Source: Pseudomonas antarctica | GTDB lineage: Bacteria > Pseudomonadota > Gammaproteobacteria > Pseudomonadales > Pseudomonadaceae | Direction of reading: 5' to 3' | Assembly: GCF_900624995.1 (NCBI RefSeq) | Contig: NZ_UYXQ01000008.1 | Span: 93,404 to 157,403, forward strand | DNA length: 64,000 nucleotides | Part shown: positions 33,343 through 42,407 of the stretch, piece after piece | Layout of the letters: each line of letters starts with the position of its first letter | Position numbering within the stretch: position 1 is the first letter of the stretch | Made by a program: the position numbers and the translations under genes | The notes under the pieces: generated by a model | Databases searched by the model: none | Seen by the model: only the letters and a program-made list of their open reading frames with translations | Told to the model about the DNA's origin: nothing

Positions 33343-34095
33343 TCATTCGATGCTGAACGGGAAGTACTTGTCGTTGATCTTCTTGTAGGTGCCGTCTGCC
33401 TTGATCTCTGCCAGGGCTTTGTTCAGGCGCTCGCGCAGTGGGTCGCCTTTGCGTACGGCAATACCGATCTTGTCGCTTTCTACAACCGGGTCGCCTTTGA
33501 ATTCATAGGCCGAACCGTCTTTGCTCTTGAGCCATTCGTACTGCACGTACTTGTCGGCGAGGATACCGTCGAGGCGGCCGGACGTCAGGTCGAGGTAGGC
33601 GTTTTCCTGGGTGTCGTAAAGCTTGGCCTCAGTGTCCGGCAGCTTGTCTTCCAGGTAAGTACCGGCCAACGTCGCGCGCTGGGCGCCGATGATCTTGCCC
33701 TTCAGGTAAGCCGCGTCGGTCTTGAAGTCGGCAGTGGCTTTAGGCGCGATGAATTGCAGCTTGTTGGAGTAGTACGGGTCGGTGAAGTCGACGGCCTGCT
33801 TGCGTTCATCGGTGATCGACAGCGAGGAGATCAGGAAGTCGAACTTCTTGGCGTTCAGGGCCGGGATGATGCCGTCCCAGTCGGACACATACACTTCGCA
33901 CTTCTCGATTTTCATCTTCGCGCACAGGGCGTCGCCGATGTCTTTGTCGAAGCCGACCACGTTGCCGCTGGCGTCTTTATTGTTGAAGGGCGGGTAGGCC
34001 GCTTCGATCCCCATTTTCAAGGTTTCTGCCATGGCCGTGGCGCTGAACGCCATCGAAACGGCCGCGGCCAGAAGGAATTTTTTATAGTTCTGCAT
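33343..34095 (-). CDS. Periplasmic basic amino-acid binding protein (HisJ/ArgT-like)
   Basis: 250-aa family 3 solute-binding protein. The signal peptide is MQNYKKFLLAAAVSMAFSAT with cleavage near AMA/ETLKMG. Family marks: MGIEAAYPPFNNKDASGNVV, GFDKDIGDALCAKM, DGIIPALNAKKFDFLISSLS and the typical Cys pair (CAKMKIEKC). The start at 34095 follows GGAG. An upstream frame to 34251 is a shadow. It delivers Lys/Arg/Orn/His-type amino acids to the HisQM-like pore. Second gene of the operon, after the ATPase. Confidence 0.93.
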   Translation of the reverse strand: MQNYKKFLLAAAVSMAFSATAMAETLKMGIEAAYPPFNNKDASGNVVGFDKDIGDALCAKMKIEKCEVYVSDWDGIIPALNAKKFDFLISSLSITDERKQAVDFTDPYYSNKLQFIAPKATADFKTDAAYLKGKIIGAQRATLAGTYLEDKLPDTEAKLYDTQENAYLDLTSGRLDGILADKYVQYEWLKSKDGSAYEFKGDPVVESDKIGIAVRKGDPLRERLNKALAEIKADGTYKKINDKYFPFSIE

Positions 34096-34108
34096 GCATG
34101 TTGCTCCG

Positions 34109-34882
34109 TTAGCGGTTGCTGGACATGAATTGTTTGCAGCGCGCCGAAAGCGGGTTCTCAAACACCTGCTGTGGCGATCCTTGCTCTTCGACCAGGCCCT
34201 GGTGCAGGAACACCACCTCACTGGAAACCTGACGGGCAAAGCCCATTTCATGGGTGACCAGCAGCATGGTGCGGCCTTCTTCGGCCAGTGCGCGGATCAC
34301 ATTAAGTACTTCCTGGACCATTTCCGGGTCAAGCGCCGATGTCGGCTCGTCGAACAGGATGACCTTGGGTTGCATCGCCAGGGTGCGTGCAATGGCGGCC
34401 CGTTGTTGCTGGCCACCGGACAGTTGCGCAGGGTAGGCGTGGCGCTTGTCGCCGATGCCGACCTTGGCCAACAGGGCTTCGGCCACTTCTATGGCTTCGG
34501 CCTTGCTCTGGCCGAGTACACGGCGCGGCGCCTCGATGATGTTGTCGAGGATGCTCATGTGCGGCCACAGGTTAAAGTTTTGAAACACAAAACCGATTTC
34601 GCTGCGCAGGCGATTGATCTGTTTGCCGTCGGCGGCCATCAACTCGCCGTTTTTCATGGCCTTGAGCTTGAGCTCTTCGCCAGCCACCAGAATCTGACCC
34701 TGATGCGGGTTTTCCAGCAGGTTGATGCAGCGCAGGAAGGTGGACTTGCCGGAACCGGAGGAACCCAGGATCGAGATCACGTCGCCGTCGCGAGCGGTCA
34801 GCGAGATACCTTTGAGTACCTCCAGCTCACCATAGCGTTTATGCAAGTTGCGGATTTCAAGCGCGGGCGCGGCCTCGGCCAT
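34109..34882 (-). CDS. hisP: Basic amino-acid ABC transporter ATP-binding protein (HisP-like)
   Basis: 257-aa ABC ATPase energising the HisQM-like pore. Walker A is GSSGSGKST, Q-loop FVFQNFNLWPHM, signature LSGGQQQRAAIARTLAM, Walker B VILFDEPTSALDPE, and H-loop LVTHEMGFA. It is first in the operon (ATPase-binding protein-permease-permease-methyltransferase). Only 13 bp separate it from the binding-protein gene. The paralogous Aot system is elsewhere in Pseudomonas; hisP is used in the family sense. Confidence 0.9.
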   Translation of the reverse strand: MAEAAPALEIRNLHKRYGELEVLKGISLTARDGDVISILGSSGSGKSTFLRCINLLENPHQGQILVAGEELKLKAMKNGELMAADGKQINRLRSEIGFVFQNFNLWPHMSILDNIIEAPRRVLGQSKAEAIEVAEALLAKVGIGDKRHAYPAQLSGGQQQRAAIARTLAMQPKVILFDEPTSALDPEMVQEVLNVIRALAEEGRTMLLVTHEMGFARQVSSEVVFLHQGLVEEQGSPQQVFENPLSARCKQFMSSNR

Positions 34883-35437
34883 GTGCGGTCCTCATTGTGT
34901 TCAGTGCGTTCTTGCTGTTGGGCCGCCTTCCTGGCGAGGCGCCAAGCTAGCATAGCGCTCAGATGGGAGCCAACAGCGCTGCGGACGGTTAACAGGTGGT
35001 CTGCGTCAGGGTGTCGCATCAGCGCAGCAGCGTGTCGCGCTATCAACAACCTAACAGACGTTTGAACCCGATAAATCCACAGGCTTCGCGTAAAAAAGGG
35101 CGCGATGGTGCCAGCTTTGGGCGGGTGTTGGAAGGGTTAACCGGGCAAACGGTGCATATCAGCCCCTTTGTGGGGCGTCACTTACTTTTTGTGTGTGTTT
35201 TTGGTGCGCACAGTCATCTTGACGGTGGGTCGCACGGTAACGCTATAGCGGAATGCTATTGTTCTCAATGACTTGCGACGGCAGTTGAATTGTCCTACAG
35301 CCCGCGTCAATCAAGGAGCTGTAATATTTTGGCGCAAATCTTGCGTAAAAAATAAAGAACGCCCCGTTGGTTTCTTTTCACGAAAAAGATCGCAGGCCGG
35401 GCTGACCGTTTTCGCAAATCCTCGTAAAGGTGTGTCA
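34883..35437. other. Divergent promoter region, ABC operon / permease
   Basis: 555 bp without a gene between the divergent ABC operon and the amino-acid permease. It includes a candidate sigma-54 promoter at 35330-35344. Plus-strand frames here lack ribosome sites and merge into the permease frame upstream of its true start. Confidence 0.6.
35330..35344 (+). promoter_or_regulatory. Candidate sigma-54 promoter of the GABA-type permease
   Basis: TGGCGC-AAATC-TTGC matches the -24/-12 consensus TGGCAC-N5-TTGC with one mismatch and correct GG-to-GC spacing. It would start transcription about 80 bp before the permease ATG. Confidence 0.55.
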
Positions 35438-36829
35438 ATGAGTAGTACGCAAAGCTCCAATGACCTCGAACAGGGGCTCAAACCGCGTCACGTCACCATG
35501 CTGTCAATTGCCGGCGTTATTGGTGCCGGTTTGTTTGTTGGCTCCGGCCACGCGATTGCTGCCGCCGGCCCTGCAGTGCTGCTGGCTTACGCCGCTGCGG
35601 GTACGCTGGTGGTGTTGGTGATGCGCATGCTCGCCGAGATGGCGGTAGCGTCGCCCGACACCGGTTCGTTCTCGACCTACGCCGACCGCGCGATCGGTCA
35701 CTGGGCCGGTTTCACCATCGGTTGGTTGTACTGGTGGTTCTGGGTGCTGGTAATTCCGCTGGAAGCCAACGCCGCTGCGACCATCCTGCATGCCTGGTTC
35801 CCTGATGTGGCTATCTGGGCGTTTACCCTGATCATCACGTTGCTGCTGACAGCGACCAACCTGTTCAGCGTGAAGCACTACGGTGAATTCGAGTTCTGGT
35901 TTGCGCTGATCAAAGTCGTGGCGATTGTGGCCTTTGTGATCCTCGGCCTGGCCGCTATTTTTGGCTTCCTGCCGACCAGCCAAGTCAGCGGCGTTTCGCA
36001 CCTGTTCGACACCCAAGGCTTTATGCCCAACGGCATGGGCGCAGTATTGGCCGCCATCCTGACCACCATGTTCTCCTTCATGGGCACCGAGATCGTTACC
36101 ATTGCTGCCGCTGAATCGAAGAACCCAGGCCAGCAAATCACCAAGGCCACCAACTCGGTGATCTGGCGGATTGGTTTGTTCTACCTGCTGTCGATTTTCA
36201 TCGTTGTGTCGCTGGTGCCATGGAACGATCCGACCCTGGCGGCCGTAGGTTCCTACCAGACCGTGCTGGAACGCATGGGCATCCCGAATGCCAAGCTGAT
36301 TGTCGACCTGGTGGTACTGGTTGCCGTGACCAGCTGCCTGAACTCGGCGCTGTACACCGCCTCGCGCATGCTGTTCTCCCTCGGCCGTCGCGGTGACGCA
36401 CCGGCGGTCGCCAAGCGCACCAACAAGAGCGGCACGCCTTACTGGGCGGTGATGTTGTCGACTGGCGCGGCGTTCCTGGCGGTATTCGCCAACTACGTGG
36501 CCCCGGCGGCGGTGTTCGAATTCCTGTTGGCCAGCTCCGGCGCTATCGCGTTGCTGGTGTATCTGGTGATTGCCGTGTCGCAACTGCGCATGCGCCAGAA
36601 GCGTACGGCGGCGGGCGAGAAGATTGTCTTCAAGATGTGGCTGTTCCCTGGCCTGACCTATGCGGTGATGGTGTTCATCGTCGGTACGCTGACCATCATG
36701 CTGTTCCAGGAAGCGCACCGGGTCGAGATCATCGCGACCGGGATTCTGAGCTTGCTGGTGGTGCTGGCGGGGTTGTTTGTGGCGAGCCGTCGCAAGGCGC
36801 AGAAGGTAGGCGCTGCTGTACTCAATTGA
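35438..36829 (+). CDS. gabP: Amino-acid permease, GABA permease-like
   Basis: 463-aa APC-superfamily proton symporter with 12 predicted membrane segments. The conserved first segment is VTMLSIAGVIGAGLFVGSGH. Other marks: MLAEMAVASPDTGSFSTYAD and the loop GTEIVTIAAAESKNPGQQI. The start MSSTQSSNDLEQGLKP (35438) follows AAAGG; 55 upstream codons in frame are non-family sequence. The GabP assignment over other AAT-family permeases rests on general resemblance. A sigma-54-like promoter upstream would fit nitrogen control. Confidence 0.8.
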   Translation: MSSTQSSNDLEQGLKPRHVTMLSIAGVIGAGLFVGSGHAIAAAGPAVLLAYAAAGTLVVLVMRMLAEMAVASPDTGSFSTYADRAIGHWAGFTIGWLYWWFWVLVIPLEANAAATILHAWFPDVAIWAFTLIITLLLTATNLFSVKHYGEFEFWFALIKVVAIVAFVILGLAAIFGFLPTSQVSGVSHLFDTQGFMPNGMGAVLAAILTTMFSFMGTEIVTIAAAESKNPGQQITKATNSVIWRIGLFYLLSIFIVVSLVPWNDPTLAAVGSYQTVLERMGIPNAKLIVDLVVLVAVTSCLNSALYTASRMLFSLGRRGDAPAVAKRTNKSGTPYWAVMLSTGAAFLAVFANYVAPAAVFEFLLASSGAIALLVYLVIAVSQLRMRQKRTAAGEKIVFKMWLFPGLTYAVMVFIVGTLTIMLFQEAHRVEIIATGILSLLVVLAGLFVASRRKAQKVGAAVLN

Positions 36830-36851
36830 TGTAATGAAATGCGGGTTTTAA

Positions 36852-36880
36852 TGTGGGAGCGGGCAAGCCCGGCTCCCACA
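36852..36880. repeat. Compact REP hairpin, also a possible terminator
   Basis: TGTGGGAGC-GGGC, two bases, then GCCC-GCTCCCACA with one bulge. A single self-complementary REP just after gabP and before a convergent gene. Confidence 0.75.
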
Positions 36881-36891
36881 GTTGGTTTGTG

Positions 36892-37305
36892 TCAGTCTGC
36901 TGAGTTGGCGAGCGCTTGGGACGCCGCCACGTAATCCGCCTGAAACTCCTCCGACTCAATCCACGCCAACGCCGCCGCTTCATCATCGCTACCCGTTGCC
37001 CACTGCCGATACTCAATCAGTGCCGCCAGGATAAAGTCGGTAGCTTCCTCTTCGCCTTCCTGCTCCAGCACCAACGCCAGCAGCGGGTGCGCCAGGAACA
37101 CCGCACACAGCGCCTGCTGGCTGGTCTCGCCCGCCGCACGCATCTCTACAAACAACTCGGTCAAATCCACTGACTCAAGGTCAATGCGGCTGTCATCGCC
37201 GGCGAACGCATCCGGCTTGGTCGCAACGGCGCGCTGGGTACGGTTTTGCTTGGCCTTGGCTTTTGCCCGGTGGGCACGTTTTTGCTGCTTGTTCGGCGAA
37301 GCCAT
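36892..37305 (-). CDS. Conserved hypothetical protein (137 aa) with basic N-terminus
   Basis: No family recognised. The N-terminus is highly basic (NKQQKRAHRAKAKAKQNR), as in small nucleic-acid-associated or ribosome-associated proteins. The remainder is acidic and alpha-helical (LEQEGEEEATDFILAALIEY, DDEAAALAWIESEEF). No signal peptide or membrane segment. Single-gene unit convergent with gabP. GC-rich third positions support coding. Confidence 0.7.
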   Translation of the reverse strand: MASPNKQQKRAHRAKAKAKQNRTQRAVATKPDAFAGDDSRIDLESVDLTELFVEMRAAGETSQQALCAVFLAHPLLALVLEQEGEEEATDFILAALIEYRQWATGSDDEAAALAWIESEEFQADYVAASQALANSAD

Positions 37306-37375
37306 GGGCTCACGTCCTTTGTTCAGGATCTGGGTGGGGTATTGAAGCGCAGGTTGGGGGAAATCCCAAGGGTTT

Positions 37376-38284
37376 CTAAACGCGCTGGCCGGGTGTGCCT
37401 AGCGCCAACTCCCCTCGTTGCAGCCATGCCAGTGCAATCGGCCACAACCGATCGTGATACTCACTGCGGAAAAATGCGAAATGCCCAACGGCTTTTTCGC
37501 CGATATCCTCGGGGGCAATGCGCAGATGAGTACGCGCGCTGCTTTCGAAATAACTCAACAACCGCTCAATCGCCACCACCGTGCCAAACGGGTCGTCGGT
37601 GATGCTGATGGCCAGCACCTGAGCCTTTACGCGGGCAAAGGGCAACTCACCCAAGGCACGCCCACTGGGGCGCGTCTCATACTTGGGCGTCGGCGTGCCC
37701 CAGTCGCGCACCACGCCGGCCGGCGTATCCTCCAGCCATCCCAGGCGCTTGCCCGGGAAGTAACCGCACAGCGCAGTCACCAGCGGCATCACCACGTGCC
37801 ATTTGCCAAACATCCGCCAGCGCCCGCTCGCTTCATAATCGCGCCAGTACGCAAACTGCGCGCCGACCGTGACAATTCGTCGAATCGCCGCGCCTGACGC
37901 GCCCAGCCCTGCCGCACAGCCCCCAAAACTGTGGCCAACCACATCAATCGGCTGCCCCGGAAACTCCCGCTGCGCGCGCTGCAATATCGCCTCGAAATCC
38001 AGCACGCCCCAATCCGACCACGACGCCTTAAAGCCGCGCAGCGAGCCGCGGCGTGATTCACCGATGCCGCGGTAGTCGTAGGTGATCACGTCAAAGCCGT
38101 TGGCAAACAGGTAGTCGGCGAAGTGTGCGTAGTGGCGGCAGCGCACGGAGGTGGCGGCGTTGATGATGACGACTGGGCGTGTCGGGTCGGTTCTGACATG
38201 GCGCCAGGTGAAGCCGCCAACAGCGTAGTTATCCGCCGCGGGCTCGCGGAATGCTTCTGGGGCGGGTCGGGTGGGCAGGTTCAT
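37376..38284 (-). CDS. Alpha/beta hydrolase
   Basis: 302-aa alpha/beta-hydrolase with nucleophile elbow VVGHSFGG (Ser), oxyanion-like region VIINAATSVRCRHY, a lid-like Trp/Tyr-rich stretch (YWRDYEASGRWRMFGKW), acidic residue near ITDDPFGTV and catalytic His in GHFAFFRSEY. This subgroup (DUF1100/serine aminopeptidase S33-like) has unknown substrates. The start is uncertain: ATG 38284 gives the better N-terminus, and ATG 38329 would add 15 residues. Confidence 0.8.
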   Translation of the reverse strand: MNLPTRPAPEAFREPAADNYAVGGFTWRHVRTDPTRPVVIINAATSVRCRHYAHFADYLFANGFDVITYDYRGIGESRRGSLRGFKASWSDWGVLDFEAILQRAQREFPGQPIDVVGHSFGGCAAGLGASGAAIRRIVTVGAQFAYWRDYEASGRWRMFGKWHVVMPLVTALCGYFPGKRLGWLEDTPAGVVRDWGTPTPKYETRPSGRALGELPFARVKAQVLAISITDDPFGTVVAIERLLSYFESSARTHLRIAPEDIGEKAVGHFAFFRSEYHDRLWPIALAWLQRGELALGTPGQRV

Positions 38285-38454
38285 AGGTCGGCTTGATCCT
38301 TGCGCTTTTGGTGTGGGCTGTAGGGCCACGCGCTTTTATAAGAAACCGAAATTAACAAATTTAGGGCGGCATGGGCGTAAGAAATATCGTGATGCTCGAC
38401 CTTAGCTCCCTGGGTGCTTAGGCTTGCGATCTATTGATCTGCCAGAGTCGGCCC

Positions 38455-39420
38455 ATGACCCGCGACACCCTCGAACACCACCAAATCCCCATCTACTTCG
38501 TCGCCGTCCTCCTGGCGGCCGCATTTGGTGTGCTCGCGCCGTTTTCGGCCCACGGCCTCGGTGTATTGGTCACGCCCGCCATTGCGGTGCTGATGTATGC
38601 GATGTTCCTGCAAATTCCGTTTCTGGACCTGCGCCAAGGCTTGGGCAATAAGCGCTTCATCTCGGCGCTACTGCTGGCCAATTTCATTCTGGTGCCGTTG
38701 CTGGTGTGGGTGTTGACCCGTGGCCTGGTGGAGCGCCCGGCGCTGCTGGTAGGGGCGTTGCTGGTATTGCTCACGCCGTGTATCGATTACGTGGTGGTGT
38801 TTACTCATATCGGCAAGGGCGATTCGCGGCTGATGCTGGCGGCGACGCCGGTGCTGTTGTTGCTGCAACTGGTGCTGTTGCCGGTTTACTTGGGTTTCAT
38901 GCTGGGCGCGCAATCCGCCGTGGTGGTGGCGGTGGGGCCGTTTGTCGAGGCGTTCCTGTGGTTGATTGTGCTGCCGATGATCCTGGCGGTGCTGACCACG
39001 TCCCTGGCGCGGCGCTCAAGCTTGATAAGCGCATGGAATAGCGCCTGGGCCTGGTTGCCGGTGCCGGCGATGGCACTGGTGCTGTTTGTGGTGATCACCT
39101 CGCAGATCACCTCGGTGGTGCGCGATATCGGTTCGTTGTTGCCGGTAATCCCGGTGTATGTGGGCTTCCTGTTGCTGGCGCCGCTGATGGGCGCTTTGGC
39201 GGCGCGGTTGTTCGCGTTGCCGGCGGTGACGGCGCGGGCGCTCACGTTCAGTGCGTCGACCCGTAACTCCTTGGTGGTGCTGCCCCTGGCATTGGCGTTG
39301 CCCGAAGACGTGCGCGGGCTGGCGGCTACGGCGGTCATCCTGCAAACCCTGCTTGAGCTAGTGGGCGAGCTGGTCTACATCCGGCTGATTCCGGCGCTGG
39401 TGTGGCGCGTCGGTCGCTAA
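38455..39420 (+). CDS. BASS/Acr3-like arsenic-resistance-type transporter
   Basis: 321-aa inner-membrane protein with about ten membrane segments of the bile-acid:sodium symporter/arsenite permease superfamily. YFVAVLLAAAFGVLAPFSAH opens the first segments. TPCIDYVVVFTHIGKGDSRL is the conserved crossover-like region, and FSASTRNSLVVLPLALALP a later signature. Annotated in relatives as arsenic resistance protein, but no ars genes are adjacent and the substrate is unknown. Start ATG 38455 (MTRDTLEHH). Confidence 0.8.
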   Translation: MTRDTLEHHQIPIYFVAVLLAAAFGVLAPFSAHGLGVLVTPAIAVLMYAMFLQIPFLDLRQGLGNKRFISALLLANFILVPLLVWVLTRGLVERPALLVGALLVLLTPCIDYVVVFTHIGKGDSRLMLAATPVLLLLQLVLLPVYLGFMLGAQSAVVVAVGPFVEAFLWLIVLPMILAVLTTSLARRSSLISAWNSAWAWLPVPAMALVLFVVITSQITSVVRDIGSLLPVIPVYVGFLLLAPLMGALAARLFALPAVTARALTFSASTRNSLVVLPLALALPEDVRGLAATAVILQTLLELVGELVYIRLIPALVWRVGR

Positions 39421-39508
39421 ATCCATAAATGTTCGGGTTTGTTCAGGCGTTATTCAGGGGCTGAGTCGGCACCATGGAGTCGGCGCAGCCTACCTGAAAG
39501 GACATTCG

Positions 39509-41116
39509 ATGGATCACCGCAGCCGTTTTCGCCTGGAGTCCCTGGGCATTTTCCTGATTGCTTTGTTGTTGTTCACGTGGGGCATCTGGGATGAGCAGCC
39601 CCAGGGCTTTGATGGGCGTTGGGCGCTGTTCATGCAGGAAATGTTTCGCCATGGCGCGAGTCTTTTCCCTACCACCTACGGCCAGCCATACCCTGACTAT
39701 CCGGGTACTGCGACCTTCTTCAGCGTTGTGTTCGCGCGCTTGTTCGGCGCACCGAATCACCTGGCCAATGTGCTGCCGACCGCGCTTGCTTCGGCGGGCA
39801 TGATTGCCGTGGTCTATCGCCTGCTGGTGCCGTCCAGCCGGTCTTGGGCGTTGCTGACGGTGTTGCTCACGTTGCTCACTACGCAATTGCTCGATAAGTC
39901 GCGCTCGGTCTGCCTGGACCTGATGATCGCGCTGTTATGCGTAGGCAGCTTCTACCTGTTGCACAGCGGCGAGCGTATGGGCTCGCGGATCAGGCAGCTT
40001 GCCGTATTCCCGTTGTTTGTCCTGGCCTTTGCGATTCGCGGGCCGCTGGGGCTGATCGAGGTCTGTGGGGTGGTCTGCGTGTATTGGGCGTTGGGCCAGC
40101 CTAAGCAGCGGGTCAAGCAAGTGCTGATCCACGGCTTCGTCGGGCTGGCGCTGCTGGTGGCGTGTTGGTGGGTGTTGATGAAGCTGGCGCGGATCAGCGG
40201 CGGCGATGCCTTTGCCGATGAAGTGTTCAAGATGCAGGTCGGCGGTCGGCTGGATGAGTCCGGCGAGCCGTTTTACTTCTACTTCAAGCTGAGTTTGTAC
40301 CGCTACTTCCCCGTGGTGCCACTGGCCTTGGCCACGATGATTGCGCTGCGCAATCGCTGGTCTGAACGTTGGGGCAATGACGACGTACAGCTGGTGGTGC
40401 GCCTGGGTGCCTGCGGCTTGATGATTTTGCTCGGGCTGTCGGTGCCGCACTTCAAGCGCGCCTACTACATTCTGCCAATGGTGCCGATGTTTGCGGCTGT
40501 GGCCGCCTATGGGCTGCTCCAGGCGCAAAACTGGCTGGTCGGCGTGCGCCGCTGCTATGAAGGACTCGTCGCAGCGCTGCCGGCGTTGTGCGTGGTGGTG
40601 CTGTTTGTGTGTCGCCAGTCCTGGCAAAAGCGCGGCTATTGGCCGGACGTGCCGTTGCCGCTGTTGATCGGTGGGCTGGTGGTTCTGCAAGTGGTGGCGG
40701 TGATTGCCTGGCGCCGTGCAGCGCGCTTGGTGTGGCTCAGTCTGATTGCCCTGGCGGCGCAGTGGTTGCTGCTGGTGGTGGTGATCGATCCGGCCAAGGA
40801 CCTGCAATTCGATACCCACAAATTTGTCAGCCAGGTCGAGGCGCTGCGTGTGTCCGAGCCCGGGCCCTTGGTGTTCGTCAACTTGGGCCGCGACACCTGG
40901 GCGGTGCGCTACATGATGAACTTGGATCACGATGAACAGCCGCTGTTCGTCGCGAGCTATGAGCTTGAAAAAATGGCGACGTTGCCAAGGCCATCCTGGG
41001 TGATTGTGTCGCGCAAGGAGACGGCGCTGTTGAAGGGCACACCGATGGCGTCGCAGGCCCCCGTTTTCGAGGGCCGGCTGAACGACAACCCGCTGATGGT
41101 GTTTTTACTCAAATAA
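39509..41116 (+). CDS. ArnT-like integral membrane glycosyltransferase (GT-C fold)
   Basis: 535-aa GT39/GT83-type transferase using lipid-linked sugar donors at the periplasmic face. The first periplasmic loop carries DEQPQGFDGRWALFMQEM, a modified form of the Asp-Glu motif, then PYPDYPGTATFFSVVFARLF. About 11-12 membrane segments follow, and a small soluble C-terminal domain (DLQFDTHKFVSQVEALR to VFLLK). Related proteins transfer L-Ara4N to lipid A. Here no arn genes are adjacent, so acceptor and sugar are unknown. It is the first of its own unit, 88 bp after the transporter. Confidence 0.82.
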   Translation: MDHRSRFRLESLGIFLIALLLFTWGIWDEQPQGFDGRWALFMQEMFRHGASLFPTTYGQPYPDYPGTATFFSVVFARLFGAPNHLANVLPTALASAGMIAVVYRLLVPSSRSWALLTVLLTLLTTQLLDKSRSVCLDLMIALLCVGSFYLLHSGERMGSRIRQLAVFPLFVLAFAIRGPLGLIEVCGVVCVYWALGQPKQRVKQVLIHGFVGLALLVACWWVLMKLARISGGDAFADEVFKMQVGGRLDESGEPFYFYFKLSLYRYFPVVPLALATMIALRNRWSERWGNDDVQLVVRLGACGLMILLGLSVPHFKRAYYILPMVPMFAAVAAYGLLQAQNWLVGVRRCYEGLVAALPALCVVVLFVCRQSWQKRGYWPDVPLPLLIGGLVVLQVVAVIAWRRAARLVWLSLIALAAQWLLLVVVIDPAKDLQFDTHKFVSQVEALRVSEPGPLVFVNLGRDTWAVRYMMNLDHDEQPLFVASYELEKMATLPRPSWVIVSRKETALLKGTPMASQAPVFEGRLNDNPLMVFLLK

Positions 41117-41144
41117 GCGGGCAGAGCAGGGGGTGAGCCGCTGA

Positions 41145-41819
41145 CTATTTGCAGCGGTAGCCCTCGGGCATCGTGACGGTGTAGTTGCGTTGCACGCGGT
41201 CGTGGAAATTCAGGTTCTGCAGCCCCTGTTCCACCAGAAAGGCCTCGACCTTGGCAGCCTGGCAGTCTTCGTTATAGGACGTCGCCCGCAGCAGGTACAC
41301 CGCACGCCTACTGACTTCATCGCGCGCCGTGGCCGTGAAGGTGGTGAGCGTGGTGTAGCCGGTTCGTTCTGAGGTGCCCACCGGGCCGTAGGTGGTGTTC
41401 GGTTTGCTGGTGCAGGTCAGTTGGTCTTCTTTTTTCTTGTTCTTCTTGCACTGAGTGGTGGTGCTGGTGGGCACTTGACCATACTCGGTGGCGGTGTAGC
41501 GGTAGGTCACCTGATGGCTGTCGACATCGAGGAGGATGGTCATTTTGATCGGTGCATGGTTCTTGGGCAGGGTGGTGTCGGTAAACACTTTTTGAAAACC
41601 CTGGTCTTTCATGGCGCTGACCATATCGCGCAGGTAGTAGCGGGCGTTAAGCGTGCTTTCTGCGCTACCGCCAACGGAGGTCGTCACCAGTACCGTTGCC
41701 TGTCGATCAAAGTGGTAGTCCGGGTCAGGTGTTGCGTTGATCGCGACGTCCATTTGCGTGGCGCAGCCACTGAGCAGCGCCGTCAGCAGTAACAGCGTGC
41801 AGAATAAGTACCGGGTCAT
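41145..41819 (-). CDS. Hypothetical lipoprotein (224 aa)
   Basis: The N-terminus MTRYLFCTLLLLTALLSGCA is a lipoprotein signal with lipobox LSGC, so the mature protein is lipid-anchored, with Ala-Thr-Gln after Cys predicting the outer membrane. The rest is a soluble beta-rich domain with several Cys. No enzymatic motif seen. Convergent with the ArnT-like gene. Function unknown. Confidence 0.8.
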   Translation of the reverse strand: MTRYLFCTLLLLTALLSGCATQMDVAINATPDPDYHFDRQATVLVTTSVGGSAESTLNARYYLRDMVSAMKDQGFQKVFTDTTLPKNHAPIKMTILLDVDSHQVTYRYTATEYGQVPTSTTTQCKKNKKKEDQLTCTSKPNTTYGPVGTSERTGYTTLTTFTATARDEVSRRAVYLLRATSYNEDCQAAKVEAFLVEQGLQNLNFHDRVQRNYTVTMPEGYRCK

Positions 41820-41910
41820 CCAATAACTACCTTGCAGTAAAAAATTCAGTACCCGCTAAACGATTGAGCCGGGCGATAAATAAGCCTCAGCCATTAAATC
41901 GCAGGCAATA

Positions 41911-41946
41911 AAAAACCCCAAGGAATTATCTTCGCTTGGGGTTTTT
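41911..41946. terminator. Bidirectional terminator, tRNA-Phe
   Basis: AAAAACCCCAAG and CTTGGGGTTTTT form a 12-bp stem. It lies 10 bp past the tRNA-Phe 3' end on the minus strand. Confidence 0.85.
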
Positions 41947-41955
41947 CGGTATTAG

Positions 41956-42031
41956 TGGTGCCCAGAGACGGAATCGAACCGCCGACACGGGGATTTTCAA
42001 TCCCCTGCTCTACCGACTGAGCTATCTGGGC
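41956..42031 (-). tRNA. tRNA-Phe (anticodon GAA)
   Basis: 76 nt including encoded CCA. The acceptor GCCCAGA pairs with TCTGGGC, D arm GCTCAGTCGGTAGAGC, anticodon loop TTGAAAA giving GAA, T arm GGTTCGA. No island is attached here. Confidence 0.97.
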
Positions 42032-42041
42032 AACGGGGCGC

Positions 42042-42070
42042 ATTAAACGGGTTTTTCAGGGGGTCGTCAA
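42042..42070 (-). promoter_or_regulatory. Promoter of tRNA-Phe
   Basis: TTGACG, 17-bp spacer and TTTAAT on the minus strand, ending 11 bp before the tRNA 5' end, with a GC-rich discriminator typical of stable-RNA promoters. Confidence 0.75.
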
Positions 42071-42134
42071 GCAAGTTTTCAAAAAATATTTAATTATTAC
42101 CGTCGCTTACGTGCCGACCCCGATTTTTGATCAA

Positions 42135-42407
42135 TTATTGAGCAGGCGGCACGTAGCCGTCGGCTTTGGCGTAATCCTCGCCGGAAAAGAACTTGTCCAT
42201 CTCGCCTGCCAGGTATTTACGGTCTTCGCCGTTCATCATGTTCAGGCGTTTTTCGTTGATCAGCAGGGTCTGGTGTTTCAGCCAGTCGCCCCAGGCCTGT
42301 GCAGAGATGTGCTCGAAAATGTCCTGGCCCTTGGCACCTGGGTACGGAGGGCGTTCGAGGCCGGGCAGTTCTTTGTGGTACTTGCGGCACATGATGGTGC
42401 GGGTCAT
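42135..42407 (-). CDS. yggX: Fe(2+)-trafficking / oxidative damage protection protein YggX
   Basis: 90-aa cytoplasmic protein protecting Fe-S clusters. The family start [20 protein letters not shown] contains the conserved Cys. [19 protein letters not shown] and [20 protein letters not shown] complete the fold. The start overlaps the mutY stop as ATGA. This mutY-yggX coupling is conserved in gammaproteobacteria and joins two responses to oxidative damage. Confidence 0.96.
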   Translation of the reverse strand: MTRTIMCRKYHKELPGLERPPYPGAKGQDIFEHISAQAWGDWLKHQTLLINEKRLNMMNGEDRKYLAGEMDKFFSGEDYAKADGYVPPAQ

